NCBI GenBank assembly: GCA_016281555.1
Contig: JAEEIV010000043.1
Span: 1-56,192 of the forward strand
From: Lachnospiraceae bacterium
GTDB taxonomy: Bacteria; Bacillota; Clostridia; Lachnospirales; Lachnospiraceae
Length of the DNA stretch: 56,192 nt
Reading direction: 5' to 3'
A program made the position numbers and the translations under genes. Within the stretch, counting starts at the first letter, position 1. Every line of letters starts with the position of its first letter. Of the stretch, positions 1-8,152 are shown piece by piece. The notes beneath the pieces were generated by a model that was given only the letters and a program-made list of their open reading frames with translations, was not told where the DNA came from and made no database searches.

Positions 1-560
1 ACGCGGGCCCTCGCCTTATACATGCTGCCGTATTCGTAAACGGACCGGCCCATGTTCGAGCCGCAGCCCGTTCCGTCCAGACCGCCGCAAACGTAATGGA
101 AGGCATCCCATATGACGTCCGCCGTGAAGCTCCGGCAAACGCCGTAATACTTCATTTCCTTGAATGCGAACTCCGGTGCGAGGCGCGAAGTGATCCGGCC
201 GCTGCCGGTGCTTGCCGGCATGATCGTATTCTCCGTGAACACGTCGTACTGGGTATTCGGATTCGCATAATAATAGGCCAGGGCGGTCTCCTGAATGACC
301 TTTTCAACGACCTCGATGTCCACGTCCTTGACCTTCATGCCGCGCTTCAGCAAAAACCGGCCGTCTCCCGGATCATCGTATATGTCCTCGTCTCCGCCGT
401 CAACGATCGTGGGCGCCTGATTCGACTCTCCTGTCGAATCCGCCGCCGATTCCGTCACGCTTTCCGTCGGCTCAGCCGTCGTACCGCCGCTTTCCTGGCA
501 GGCCGCAAGGCCAAAGACCATCGCGAAAGCCAGAAGCATTGCCAAAACTCGTTTTTTCAT
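1..560 (-). CDS. NlpC/P60-like lipoprotein, partial (3' end beyond window)
   Basis: The N-terminal 186 residues of a lipoprotein; the frame is open to the window edge. A basic start (MKKR), a hydrophobic stretch and a lipobox ending LAAC near residue 21 predict export and lipidation. After a Ser/Thr/Glu/Asp-rich linker comes the same domain as in the next two genes upstream: an IQETAxAYY helix, then GVCRSFTAD, whose Cys sits where the NlpC/P60 (papain-like) nucleophile is expected. The RBS GGAGG lies about 6 nt before the ATG, and the preceding gene ends 21 nt upstream, so it is probably the last visible gene of that operon. The catalytic His region is outside the window. The fold is inferred from motifs only; the substrate (peptidoglycan peptide or another amide) is unknown. 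Confidence 0.75.
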   Translation of the reverse strand, partial: MKKRVLAMLLAFAMVFGLAACQESGGTTAEPTESVTESAADSTGESNQAPTIVDGGDEDIYDDPGDGRFLLKRGMKVKDVDIEVVEKVIQETALAYYYANPNTQYDVFTENTIMPASTGSGRITSRLAPEFAFKEMKYYGVCRSFTADVIWDAFHYVCGGLDGTGCGSNMGRSVYEYGSMYKARAR

Positions 561-581
561 ACTGTCCTCCTGCTCTGTCCC

Positions 582-2270
582 TTAGATCACGTAAGCGGGG
601 CGGATCACGCCCGCATAATTCTTAATGAGGCTCACGGCAACGGTATCCTTGAACGATTTGATTTCCGTGCCTCCTGCCGTATGTTCCAACACCTTGCCTC
701 CGCCGAGGATCACGGTCACGGCAATGCCGTCCGGATCCTTTGCGCTAAGCGTGTTCTCTCCGAACGTGGAAAGCATCACGTCGCCCGGGAGAAAATACTC
801 TTCCAGGAAATCGATCGAACGCTCCTTCACTTCGTTTTCGTCGCCCGGGATGAAATAATACCGGCCCGTCGTGAACCGGATCACGTCCATTTTCCCGTAT
901 TCAATGCCCTTCGCCGTGGGCTCTTTCTTTAATGCAAGGACCTCCGGGAACCAATGACAGGGCTTGATCGATTCGAAGCGCTCCGCAATATACTCATCCA
1001 GCGTATCCGGCAATGCGATCTCTCTCCCGAGATACCGGTACAACCGCTTCACGTAAGCGAGATCCTCAAACCGGTCCGGGAGCAGTTCCGCCGGGATCTG
1101 TTTCCGGAGGGCTTCGAGTTTCGCGTTCTCCGCCGGTAAAAGGCGTGACTTCCCGACCTTGACACGCATTGCCCGGGTCGGAAGGAGGTCTGCTCTGCCG
1201 CTTCTGAACGAGATCACGTCGCCCGGCGCTGCCGTCACGGTCACCTCATAAGAGATCTCCGTGAAATCCGTCGCCGGCACCTTCACGTTCCAGACGATCT
1301 CGTCGCCCGTGATCCGGTCCGCTCCCGCGACCGCCTTGAAAGAAGTGCCCTCAGGAATGCATTCACGGACTTCGAGTTCATAATCTTCATTGCTCTTGTT
1401 TTCAAAGCGCTCGGTGATCTTCAGCGTCTCGCCGGGGAGCACCGTGCCGTAGGTCGAAACCGAGCAGTTTTTCTCCACGATGAGGCCGGGATGGTTGTAT
1501 CTCGCCACTGCCGCGTCCGTGAACTTCGCGTCCAGGAACTCTTCCATCTCGGTAAAACGGAACAGGTAGATGTCCCCCATCTTTTCCGAGGTCAGACTCC
1601 AGTTCGGACTGGATCCCACGGAAAACAGGAATTCGTCGCAGGTCTGAAGCGTGATGGCGCCGTAGGGCTCCCGAAGATTCACGCCGGTCTCCGTATTCCA
1701 TTTGCCGCCGCCGATCGGCCAGCAATGCATGATGTATTCAGTCCCGTTATCAAAGCAGTCGCCCACGTACATGATGACGTGACCGCTCCGTCCGTCGTTC
1801 GGCGTCGCGAGAAAGACGTCCCCGGGCTTTAAATCTTTCCGGACAACGGAGAGAAACTCTTCTTTGTTCTCCGTCGTTACCGGCGTACCGGTCTTCAGCG
1901 TCGCGGCATTGTCTCCGAACTTGTAGATCAATGCCTTCGTATACCGCAGAATGTCTGCGGAGTAGAGACGGCAGAACAACCCGGGCGTATCAAAGCGGAA
2001 CGCGTCGTAATAAACGTCCGCCGTAAAACTCCGGCAAACGCCGGAATAGTTGACGTCGCGGCAGGCTTCTTCCGGCGCCATCCCGTTCGTACAGGAGAGC
2101 GGTCCTTCCGGCCACATCCGCTTCTGATCGCCGACCACGGTGAGCGGCGTCGCAACGTTATACTGGGTGTGCGGGTTTTTGTGATAATACGCTTTCGCGG
2201 TCTCCTGAATGACCTTTCTCGCGGCGTCGATGCCCGCTTCCCGAACGGTCATGCCCGGTTTCAGCACCAT
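582..2270 (-). CDS. NlpC/P60-like protein with DUF11-like domain, no signal peptide
   Basis: 562 residues, starting at MVLKPGMT; AAGGAG precedes this ATG by 6 nt and the paralogue begins the same way, so a longer frame upstream is rejected. N-terminal part: VCRSFTAD (candidate Cys nucleophile, about residue 75), then LKPGDVFLAT and SGHVIMYVGD (candidate catalytic His), then MHCWPIGGGKWN, the order seen in NlpC/P60 peptidases. The middle (about 270-380) is a beta-rich DUF11-like segment (YGTVLPGE, ECIPEGTSF). The C-terminal about 90 residues again contain FLPGDVMLS and VILGGGKVLEHT, which look like a second, Cys-less NlpC/P60-type half. There is no signal peptide or membrane segment, which is odd for this fold. 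Function unknown; a cytoplasmic amidase or protease is one possibility. Confidence 0.8.
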   Translation of the reverse strand: MVLKPGMTVREAGIDAARKVIQETAKAYYHKNPHTQYNVATPLTVVGDQKRMWPEGPLSCTNGMAPEEACRDVNYSGVCRSFTADVYYDAFRFDTPGLFCRLYSADILRYTKALIYKFGDNAATLKTGTPVTTENKEEFLSVVRKDLKPGDVFLATPNDGRSGHVIMYVGDCFDNGTEYIMHCWPIGGGKWNTETGVNLREPYGAITLQTCDEFLFSVGSSPNWSLTSEKMGDIYLFRFTEMEEFLDAKFTDAAVARYNHPGLIVEKNCSVSTYGTVLPGETLKITERFENKSNEDYELEVRECIPEGTSFKAVAGADRITGDEIVWNVKVPATDFTEISYEVTVTAAPGDVISFRSGRADLLPTRAMRVKVGKSRLLPAENAKLEALRKQIPAELLPDRFEDLAYVKRLYRYLGREIALPDTLDEYIAERFESIKPCHWFPEVLALKKEPTAKGIEYGKMDVIRFTTGRYYFIPGDENEVKERSIDFLEEYFLPGDVMLSTFGENTLSAKDPDGIAVTVILGGGKVLEHTAGGTEIKSFKDTVAVSLIKNYAGVIRPAYVI

Positions 2271-2308
2271 CTCGATCTCCTTCATCCAAAACAAAAATTT
2301 GACATATA

Positions 2309-2338
2309 ATTGTATCACGAAATACCGTCAAAAATCAA
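2309..2338 (-). promoter_or_regulatory. sigma-A-like promoter of the 562-residue NlpC/P60-like gene
   Basis: Read on the minus strand: TTGATT, an 18-nt spacer, TACAAT. It lies in the 52-nt gap behind the upstream paralogue, so the gene may have its own transcript in addition to read-through. Confidence 0.5.
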
Positions 2339-2369
2339 ACGGCTTTTCGGGTTTTAAAACCGCGCCGCT

Positions 2370-4085
2370 TTAGTAGAGATACGTCGGTCGGATCATGATC
2401 GCGAGGTTCTCTTTTCCGAACCGTTCGACGGTCTCTTTGAAGAGCGCGATCTCGGCCCCGTCTTTCCCGTAAGTCAGCACTTTTCCGCCGCCGAGGACGA
2501 TGTGGAACGCGATGCCGTCCGGGTTTTTCGCTTCCAGCGTGTTTTCTTCGCCGAACGTCGTAAGCAGCACGTCGCCCGGCAGGAAAAACGGCTCCAATGC
2601 GTCAATGATCCGCTCTTCCATCTTGACTTCATCGCCGGGGAGCATGAAATACTTGCCCGCGCGGAACCGCGGTACGATCATCCGGTCCAACTTTTTCTCT
2701 TCCCCGGTCATTTCTTTTTTCGGTATCAGGATCTCCGGGAACTCCGGATCCGGCTTCGCGACTTCGAACACGGCCTTGATGAACCCGTCCATCGTGTCCG
2801 GCAATGCGATCTCGCGGTTCAGGACCTCCCGGTAGAACCGCTTCACGAACGCGAGGTCCTCGAACGTTTCGCCTTTCAGCGAGTCCGGAACGCCTGCACG
2901 GAGTTCTTCCAGGCGGGAAAGTTCCGTAAAGGAAAGGCGGGAAGCGCCGACCCGGACCTGCCACGGTCTCGTCGGCAGCGTATCCGCAGCGCCTCTTTCC
3001 GCGCGGATCAGGGTGCCGGGCTCCGCCGTCACCTTAAGGTCATACGAAATTTCTTTGAAATCGGACGGAGGCAAAGAGACTTTCCAGAAAATCTCGCGCC
3101 CCGCGATCTTTTCCGCGCCGGTCGTGCCTTCAAAACTCGTACCCTCCGGAATGCATTCGCGTACGGTCAGTTCATACTCTTTGTCGCTCCGGTTCTCAAA
3201 GCGTTCCGTCACGGTGACCGTCTCCCCGGGCAATACGATGCCGTAGGTGTTCACCGAAACCTTCTTTTTTACAACCAGACCCGGGCAGTTGTACCGGGTC
3301 ACGGCCGCATCGGAAAACGGCAGATCCGAAAATCCCTTCTCCAACGACGGCCGCGAAACGATGATGCAGACCATCGTCTCTTTCCGAAGACTCCAGTTCG
3401 GGCTGGATCCCTCGGAAAACAGGAATTCGTCACAGGTCTGAAACACGGAGGCGCCGTAAGGCTCCCTCGCGTTCACGCCTGTCTCCAGATTCCATTTGCC
3501 GCCGCCGATCGGCCAGCAATGAGTAACGTAGTCCGTTCCGTTCCCGAAGCAGTCGCCGAGGAACATGATGAGATGTCCGGTGTTTCCGGTGCTCTTGTCC
3601 GGCACGGCTAAGATCACGTCGCCGGGACGGAGTCCCGCCCGCATCACCTTTAAAAATTCTTCCTTGTTTTCTGACGTATACGCATTCGGGGCTTCGAGCG
3701 GCGTATTCTCGCCTTTGAAATACAGTCCGCCGTAATCGAAGACCACGGTTTCCGGGTTTTTCTGAAGATTCAGACCGACCCAGCTGCAATTGAATCCCGG
3801 GGTCCACTGACCGAAGGCATTGTACCAGACGTCCGCGGTATAACTCCGGCAGACGCCGGAATAATTGATTTCCTCCGCGCAGTCTTCGGGCGACATGCCG
3901 TTCGTGCACATCAGCGGTCCGACCGGGACGTCCACGCCCTGGGCGCCGACTACGGTCAGCGGCGTGGCGAGATTATACTGTACGTTCGGGTTGGCGTGAA
4001 AGTACGCCATCGCGGTTTCCTGTATGACTTTTTCCACAGCCTCGGATCCGGCTTCCCGGACCGTCATTCCCTGCTTCAGTTTCAT
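2370..4085 (-). CDS. NlpC/P60-like protein with DUF11-like domain, paralogue
   Basis: 571 residues, colinear over its whole length with the gene downstream: MKLKQGMTVREAG start, VCRSYTADVWY (candidate Cys), LRPGDVILAV, GHLIMFLGD (candidate His), THCWPIGGGKWN, a beta-rich DUF11-like middle (YGIVLPGETVTV, ECIPEGTSF) and a C-terminal FLPGDVLLTTFG/VLGGGKVLTYG block. It also lacks a signal peptide. AAGGAG lies 9 nt before the ATG. It is the first gene of a three-gene run of paralogues, which looks like a local duplication; one member acquired or kept a lipoprotein signal. Substrate unknown. Confidence 0.8.
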   Translation of the reverse strand: MKLKQGMTVREAGSEAVEKVIQETAMAYFHANPNVQYNLATPLTVVGAQGVDVPVGPLMCTNGMSPEDCAEEINYSGVCRSYTADVWYNAFGQWTPGFNCSWVGLNLQKNPETVVFDYGGLYFKGENTPLEAPNAYTSENKEEFLKVMRAGLRPGDVILAVPDKSTGNTGHLIMFLGDCFGNGTDYVTHCWPIGGGKWNLETGVNAREPYGASVFQTCDEFLFSEGSSPNWSLRKETMVCIIVSRPSLEKGFSDLPFSDAAVTRYNCPGLVVKKKVSVNTYGIVLPGETVTVTERFENRSDKEYELTVRECIPEGTSFEGTTGAEKIAGREIFWKVSLPPSDFKEISYDLKVTAEPGTLIRAERGAADTLPTRPWQVRVGASRLSFTELSRLEELRAGVPDSLKGETFEDLAFVKRFYREVLNREIALPDTMDGFIKAVFEVAKPDPEFPEILIPKKEMTGEEKKLDRMIVPRFRAGKYFMLPGDEVKMEERIIDALEPFFLPGDVLLTTFGEENTLEAKNPDGIAFHIVLGGGKVLTYGKDGAEIALFKETVERFGKENLAIMIRPTYLY

Positions 4086-4139
4086 CTGTCAGTTCTCCTT
4101 TTCGTATGTCGCCGAGGGGCTTAAAAATCCCCATACAGC

Positions 4140-4167
4140 ATTATACTGTAAATTCTCCCTTTTTCAA
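4140..4167 (-). promoter_or_regulatory. sigma-A promoter for the NlpC/P60-like operon
   Basis: Minus-strand TTGAAA, 16-nt spacer, TATAAT, about 50 nt upstream of the first gene. The rest of the 280-nt gap between the divergent genes holds this promoter, the tdh promoter and no convincing gene. A GGGG/CCCC inverted repeat lies in the leader. Confidence 0.75.
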
Positions 4168-4283
4168 CCGTTAGATGATATAAAATATGGGCAAACTGAA
4201 CTAATCATCATTTTCGCCCGTACATCGGCGAACTCATTGCTCGCTGAAGGCACCATTTGCACCCGGATCTTACAGATTTCTCT

Positions 4284-4311
4284 TTGACAAGTATCAAAAT
4301 GGTATTATAAT
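4284..4311 (+). promoter_or_regulatory. consensus promoter of the tdh-kbl-acylation operon
   Basis: TTGACA, 16-nt spacer, TATAAT: both hexamers are perfect. The leader of about 50 nt contains a short GGGG-AGA-CCCC hairpin, then AGGAGG before tdh. Confidence 0.85.
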
Positions 4312-4366
4312 GAAAGGTGGCTCAGGGGAGACCCCGGCCGATATATGACATAATTCAGGAGGCCAA

Positions 4367-5416
4367 ATGATGGAACAAAAAATGATGGATGCGATCATCA
4401 AGCCGACGGCAGGCGTCGGGCTGGCGCTCGCGAAGGTTCCGGTTCCCGAAGTCGGACCGGGCGAAGTCCTGATCAAGATCCATAAGACCGCGATCTGCGG
4501 TACGGACGTTCACATTTACGACTGGACGGACTGGTCCGCCGCACACGTGCATCCCGGTATGACGATCGGTCACGAATACGTCGGCGAGATCGCCGAGCTC
4601 GGCGCAGGCGTCACCGGTTTTGAGATCGGCGAGCGCGTCAGCGGCGAAGGGCACATCACCTGCGGTCACTGCCGGAACTGCCACACCGGAAACATCCAGT
4701 GGTGCAAGAACACCTTCGGCGTCGGCGTGGACCGGAACGGTGCTTTCGCGGAATACCTCTGCATTCCTGCGAAGAACGTGATCAAGATCGATCCTTCGCT
4801 TGACGAAGACGTCGTCTCCTTCTTTGACGCTTTCGGCAATGCGACGCACACCGCTCTCATGTGGAACCTGGTCGGCGAGGACGTCCTCATCACCGGCGCG
4901 GGTCCGATCGGCATCATTGCCTCCGGCATCTGCAAATACGCCGGCGCGCGGCGCGTCGTCATCACAGACCTCAATGAATACCGGCTCGACCTTGCCCGGA
5001 AGATGGGCGTCGACGCGGCCGTAAATACTGCGAAGGAAGACCTTCGTCAGGTGATGAAGGATCTGAAGATCGTCGAAGGCTTCGACGTCGGTCTCGAAAT
5101 GAGCGGCGCCGGTGCGGCCTTCAAGCAGATGCTCTCCGTCATGCGAAACGGCGGAAAGATCTCCCTGCTCGGCCTCGGAAACAAGCCGATCGAGCTCGAC
5201 ATGAACGACATCATCGGGCGCGGGCTGACATTGCAGGGCATCTACGGAAGAAAGATGGACAACTGGCATCAGATGTCGTACATGGTGCAGGGCGGTCTGG
5301 ACCTCCATCCCGTCATCACGCACCGGTTCCATTATACGGAGTTCCAAAAGGGATTTGACGCGATGAAGAGCGGAAATTCCGGCAAGGTCGTTCTGGACTG
5401 GACCACGAAAAAGTGA
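4367..5416 (+). CDS. tdh: L-threonine 3-dehydrogenase
   Basis: Zinc-dependent medium-chain dehydrogenase that oxidises L-threonine with NAD+ to 2-amino-3-ketobutyrate in the cytoplasm. Visible family marks: KTAICGTDVHIYDW (catalytic-zinc Cys), GHEYVGE, then GEGHITCGHCRNC and a later Cys (structural-zinc cysteines), and GAGPIGI (NAD-binding loop), all in the same order as E. coli Tdh. The length of about 349 residues is typical. Two in-frame ATGs are adjacent; AGGAGG lies 4 nt from the first and 7 nt from the second, so the second may be the true start. kbl follows 12 nt downstream, as in the classic Tdh/Kbl pair. First gene of a seven-gene plus-strand run. Confidence 0.97.
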   Translation: MMEQKMMDAIIKPTAGVGLALAKVPVPEVGPGEVLIKIHKTAICGTDVHIYDWTDWSAAHVHPGMTIGHEYVGEIAELGAGVTGFEIGERVSGEGHITCGHCRNCHTGNIQWCKNTFGVGVDRNGAFAEYLCIPAKNVIKIDPSLDEDVVSFFDAFGNATHTALMWNLVGEDVLITGAGPIGIIASGICKYAGARRVVITDLNEYRLDLARKMGVDAAVNTAKEDLRQVMKDLKIVEGFDVGLEMSGAGAAFKQMLSVMRNGGKISLLGLGNKPIELDMNDIIGRGLTLQGIYGRKMDNWHQMSYMVQGGLDLHPVITHRFHYTEFQKGFDAMKSGNSGKVVLDWTTKK

Positions 5417-5428
5417 AAGGAGCAGAAA

Positions 5429-6616
5429 ATGAAAGAAGCATTGAAGAAATACGAACAGGAACTTGCCGCCATCCGTGAGGCCGGCACGTACAAGGACGAG
5501 CGGATCATCACGACGCCGCAGCGCTCCCGGATCGACACGACCGAGTCGAAGCGCGTGGTGAATATGTGCGCGAACAACTACCTCGGACTTTCGGACAATC
5601 CGGACCTCATCGCCGCCGCGAAAAAGAGCTACGACGACTGGGGCTTCGGTCTGTCGTCCGTCCGGTTCATCTGCGGAACGCAGCAGATCCATAAAGACCT
5701 GGAGAAAGCCATTGCCGATTTCGTCGGCATGGAGGACGCGATCCTTTATTCTTCCTGCTTCGACGCGAACGGCGGCCTGTTCGAGACCCTGCTCGGACCG
5801 GAAGATGCGATCATTTCCGACGAACTGAACCATGCGTCGATCATTGACGGCGTCCGCCTTTGCAAGGCGCACCGTTATCGCTATAAGAACAATAACATGG
5901 AAAGCCTGAAGGAACAGCTGGAAGCCGCGAAGGCAGACGGCTGCAAGCAGGTCCTGATCGCGACTGACGGCGTCTTCTCGATGGACGGCTACATTGCCGA
6001 TCTGAAAGGCATCTGCGATCTCGCCGAGGAATACGGCGCGCTCACGATGGTGGACGATTCTCATGCGGTCGGCTTCATGGGCGAGCACGGCAAGGGCACG
6101 CCGGAGTATTGCGGCGTCATGGGACGGATCGACATCCTGACCGGCACCTTCGGCAAGGCCATGGGCGGCGCGAGCGGCGGATACACGGCCTCCTCGAAGG
6201 TCATCGTCGACCTGTTAAGACAGCGGAGCCGTCCGTACCTCTTCTCGAACACGCTGGCGCCCGCGATCTGCGCGGCGACGTTAAAGACGATCGAAATGCT
6301 GAACGCCTCGACGGCACTCCGCGACAAGGTGCATGCGAACGCGCGCTACTTCCGCGCGGAAATGGAAAAACTCGGTTTCGATCTGCTCCCAGGCGAGCAT
6401 CCGATCGTTCCGGTCATGCTCTACGACCCGAAGGTCGCCAATGAATTTGCGAAGCGGATGCTGAAAAAGGGCGTCTACGTCGTCGGCTTCTGCTATCCGG
6501 TCGTGCCGAAGGGACGCGACCGCATCCGTACCCAGATCTCTGCAGGCCATACGAAGGAGGACCTTGATTTCGCCGTGCAATGCTTCAAGGAAGTCAAGGA
6601 AGAAATGGGTCTGTAA
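5429..6616 (+). CDS. kbl: glycine C-acetyltransferase (2-amino-3-ketobutyrate CoA ligase)
   Basis: PLP enzyme of the alpha-oxoamine synthase family that cleaves 2-amino-3-ketobutyrate with CoA to glycine and acetyl-CoA. The sequence shows [39 protein letters not shown] and [12 protein letters not shown], the last holding the PLP lysine. At 395 residues it matches the family length. The RBS AAAGGAG lies 6 nt from the ATG. With Tdh it converts threonine to glycine plus acetyl-CoA. The next gene starts only 3 nt after its stop, so the acylation cassette is almost certainly co-transcribed. Confidence 0.97.
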   Translation: MKEALKKYEQELAAIREAGTYKDERIITTPQRSRIDTTESKRVVNMCANNYLGLSDNPDLIAAAKKSYDDWGFGLSSVRFICGTQQIHKDLEKAIADFVGMEDAILYSSCFDANGGLFETLLGPEDAIISDELNHASIIDGVRLCKAHRYRYKNNNMESLKEQLEAAKADGCKQVLIATDGVFSMDGYIADLKGICDLAEEYGALTMVDDSHAVGFMGEHGKGTPEYCGVMGRIDILTGTFGKAMGGASGGYTASSKVIVDLLRQRSRPYLFSNTLAPAICAATLKTIEMLNASTALRDKVHANARYFRAEMEKLGFDLLPGEHPIVPVMLYDPKVANEFAKRMLKKGVYVVGFCYPVVPKGRDRIRTQISAGHTKEDLDFAVQCFKEVKEEMGL

Positions 6617-6619
6617 TCT

Positions 6620-7645
6620 ATGCCTCGTTTTCTCAGGATCACGACAGCTATCATAGTCGCGCTCATAGGGGTGGTCGCTCTGGCCATCCCTTTAGGGCGT
6701 GTGTCCGTGCCGTCCGGCGCGGCCGTCAATGATACGCTCGTCGACATGCTGGAAAACGACGATCATGCCAATGCTTCCGTTGCGGCGGAAAAAGTATACA
6801 TTGCCGAAAGTTCGAGGCAGCAGGTGATCCAGGATTCGATCGACGCTTCCGTCGCGGAAAGCGTTTCGATCCGGGAGTCCATCGAGGAATCCGTCGCCGA
6901 AAGCCGTTCCATTGAGGAGTCGATCGAAGAATCGATCCGGGAATCCGTCGAGGAATCCATCCTCGCTTCTTTGGAGGAGTCGGAGGCGGAATCGCGGCTG
7001 GCCGAAGAGCGGGCGCGTCAGGCGTCCATTCAGGCATCTCTCGCGGAATCCAGAGCCGCGGAAGAACGGCGCCTTCAGGAAGAGGCCGCCCGCTGGGCGG
7101 CGGAGCACCCGGGACAGGTTTCCGGCGGTCTCACGCTTCTCTTCGGTGACTCCCGGACTTCCGGGTTCTCCGCCTACCACGTCTATCCGGACGCCCAGGT
7201 GCTCTGGGATTACAATCAGATCACTTCCGCGAAAAGTCAGGCCAACTTAAGCCGTGCGGCCATGATGGTGCCGGAGAAGATCGTCTTTTTAAATGGGGTG
7301 GACGATCTCATTTCCTTCGGACTCACCGGTGCGCGCGACCAGTATGAAAACGCGATCCGTTCGTTCGCGTCCCGTTCCCCCGGCACGAAGATCTTCGTCG
7401 GTTCCGTCCTGCCCTGCCGGATGGACTGCGCCGGCGCGGCCAAATATCCGATCCTGGCCCAGACGGAAAACTACAATGCACTGCTCATGGACATGTGCGC
7501 CCGGAACGGTTGGACCTACATTAACTCCGCCGCCGGGTTCAGTTATGCGTTTGCCTTCGGTTCGACCGGAGGAGACGGCATTCATTTCACCGCGGGATGG
7601 ACGCAGCAATGGCTGAACAATCTCCGCGCCCAGGCGGGGTTCTAA
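6620..7645 (+). CDS. membrane-anchored SGNH/GDSL-type protein with Ser/Glu repeat stalk
   Basis: 341 residues. An N-terminal membrane segment (about 7-27) is followed by a highly charged Ser/Glu/Ile stretch (about 65-160) that predicts a long helix or coiled coil, and then an SGNH-like domain: LLFGDSRTSG (block I Ser, about 175), VFLNGVDDL (block III-like, Asp instead of Asn), and DGIHFTAGW (block V Asp/His, about 319). Such proteins act outside the membrane as esterases or acyltransferases, and partner MBOAT proteins in polymer O-acetylation. It starts 3 nt after kbl with only a weak RBS, which suggests translational coupling. Exact substrate unknown. Confidence 0.75.
   Translation: MPRFLRITTAIIVALIGVVALAIPLGRVSVPSGAAVNDTLVDMLENDDHANASVAAEKVYIAESSRQQVIQDSIDASVAESVSIRESIEESVAESRSIEESIEESIRESVEESILASLEESEAESRLAEERARQASIQASLAESRAAEERRLQEEAARWAAEHPGQVSGGLTLLFGDSRTSGFSAYHVYPDAQVLWDYNQITSAKSQANLSRAAMMVPEKIVFLNGVDDLISFGLTGARDQYENAIRSFASRSPGTKIFVGSVLPCRMDCAGAAKYPILAQTENYNALLMDMCARNGWTYINSAAGFSYAFAFGSTGGDGIHFTAGWTQQWLNNLRAQAGF
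6830..7095 (+). repeat. degenerate Ser-(Ile/Val)-x-Glu tetrad repeat
   Basis: Coding repeat within the SGNH protein. The residues cycle through motifs such as SIEE, SVAE and SIRE about twenty times before grading into Ala/Glu/Arg-rich sequence. The codons vary (TCC, TCG, TCT; GAG, GAA), so the protein pattern is conserved more than the DNA. Confidence 0.7.
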
Positions 7646-7655
7646 AGGGGGCGCC

Positions 7656-8150
7656 ATGAAAAAACCGTTATCAAAACTCTTATTCTTCGTCACCTTCCTT
7701 TTCATCCTTGCGGCGTTTACGGTATTCATTGCCTTCCGCATGAAAAAGCCGGTCGCTATAGACGCGGATTTTCAGGAACTCGCAAGGAAACTTGAGGAGC
7801 AGGGACTGACGGAAAACATGATCCCGGGGACGCCGCTCGAACTCAAACGGCGGTTCGGGCTTCTCGAAGATGCTTATTTGAAGGTGCTCTACTATGAGCC
7901 CGTGACTTATATGAACGTGGAAGAGATCCTCGTCGTCGAAATACGTTCGGAGGCGGAGGGGGATGAGGTGCGCGAATCGATCGGCCGAGCGCTTGAGACC
8001 CAGATGAAGCTTTTCGAAAACTACGGCGTGGATCAATACGGTTACTTGAAAGATTCCGTCATTTACCGGAATGAACGATACGTCCTGTACGCCGCGGGCG
8101 CTCATACCCCGGAAGCCGTACGGGAGATCCGATCTGTGATCGAGAGGTAG
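7656..8150 (+). CDS. DUF4358 domain protein
   Basis: 164 residues: one N-terminal membrane segment (about 8-27), then an extracytoplasmic domain with the DUF4358 pattern (ENMIPGTPLELKRRFGL, then MNVEEILVVEI, a long helix with FENYG, and a C-terminal YVLYAAG). DUF4358 proteins are small anchored proteins common in Clostridia, often beside MBOAT genes; their role is unknown. It lies 10 nt after the SGNH gene and 2 nt before the MBOAT gene, so it is likely an accessory subunit of the acylation complex (inference). Confidence 0.8.
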   Translation: MKKPLSKLLFFVTFLFILAAFTVFIAFRMKKPVAIDADFQELARKLEEQGLTENMIPGTPLELKRRFGLLEDAYLKVLYYEPVTYMNVEEILVVEIRSEAEGDEVRESIGRALETQMKLFENYGVDQYGYLKDSVIYRNERYVLYAAGAHTPEAVREIRSVIER

Positions 8151-8152
8151 AC

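Noticed and set aside
4355-6088. 577-codon open frame on the minus strand opposite tdh and kbl
   Set aside because: Antisense to two certain genes, with no RBS and Arg/His/Val-rich composition typical of the complementary frame in GC-rich DNA.
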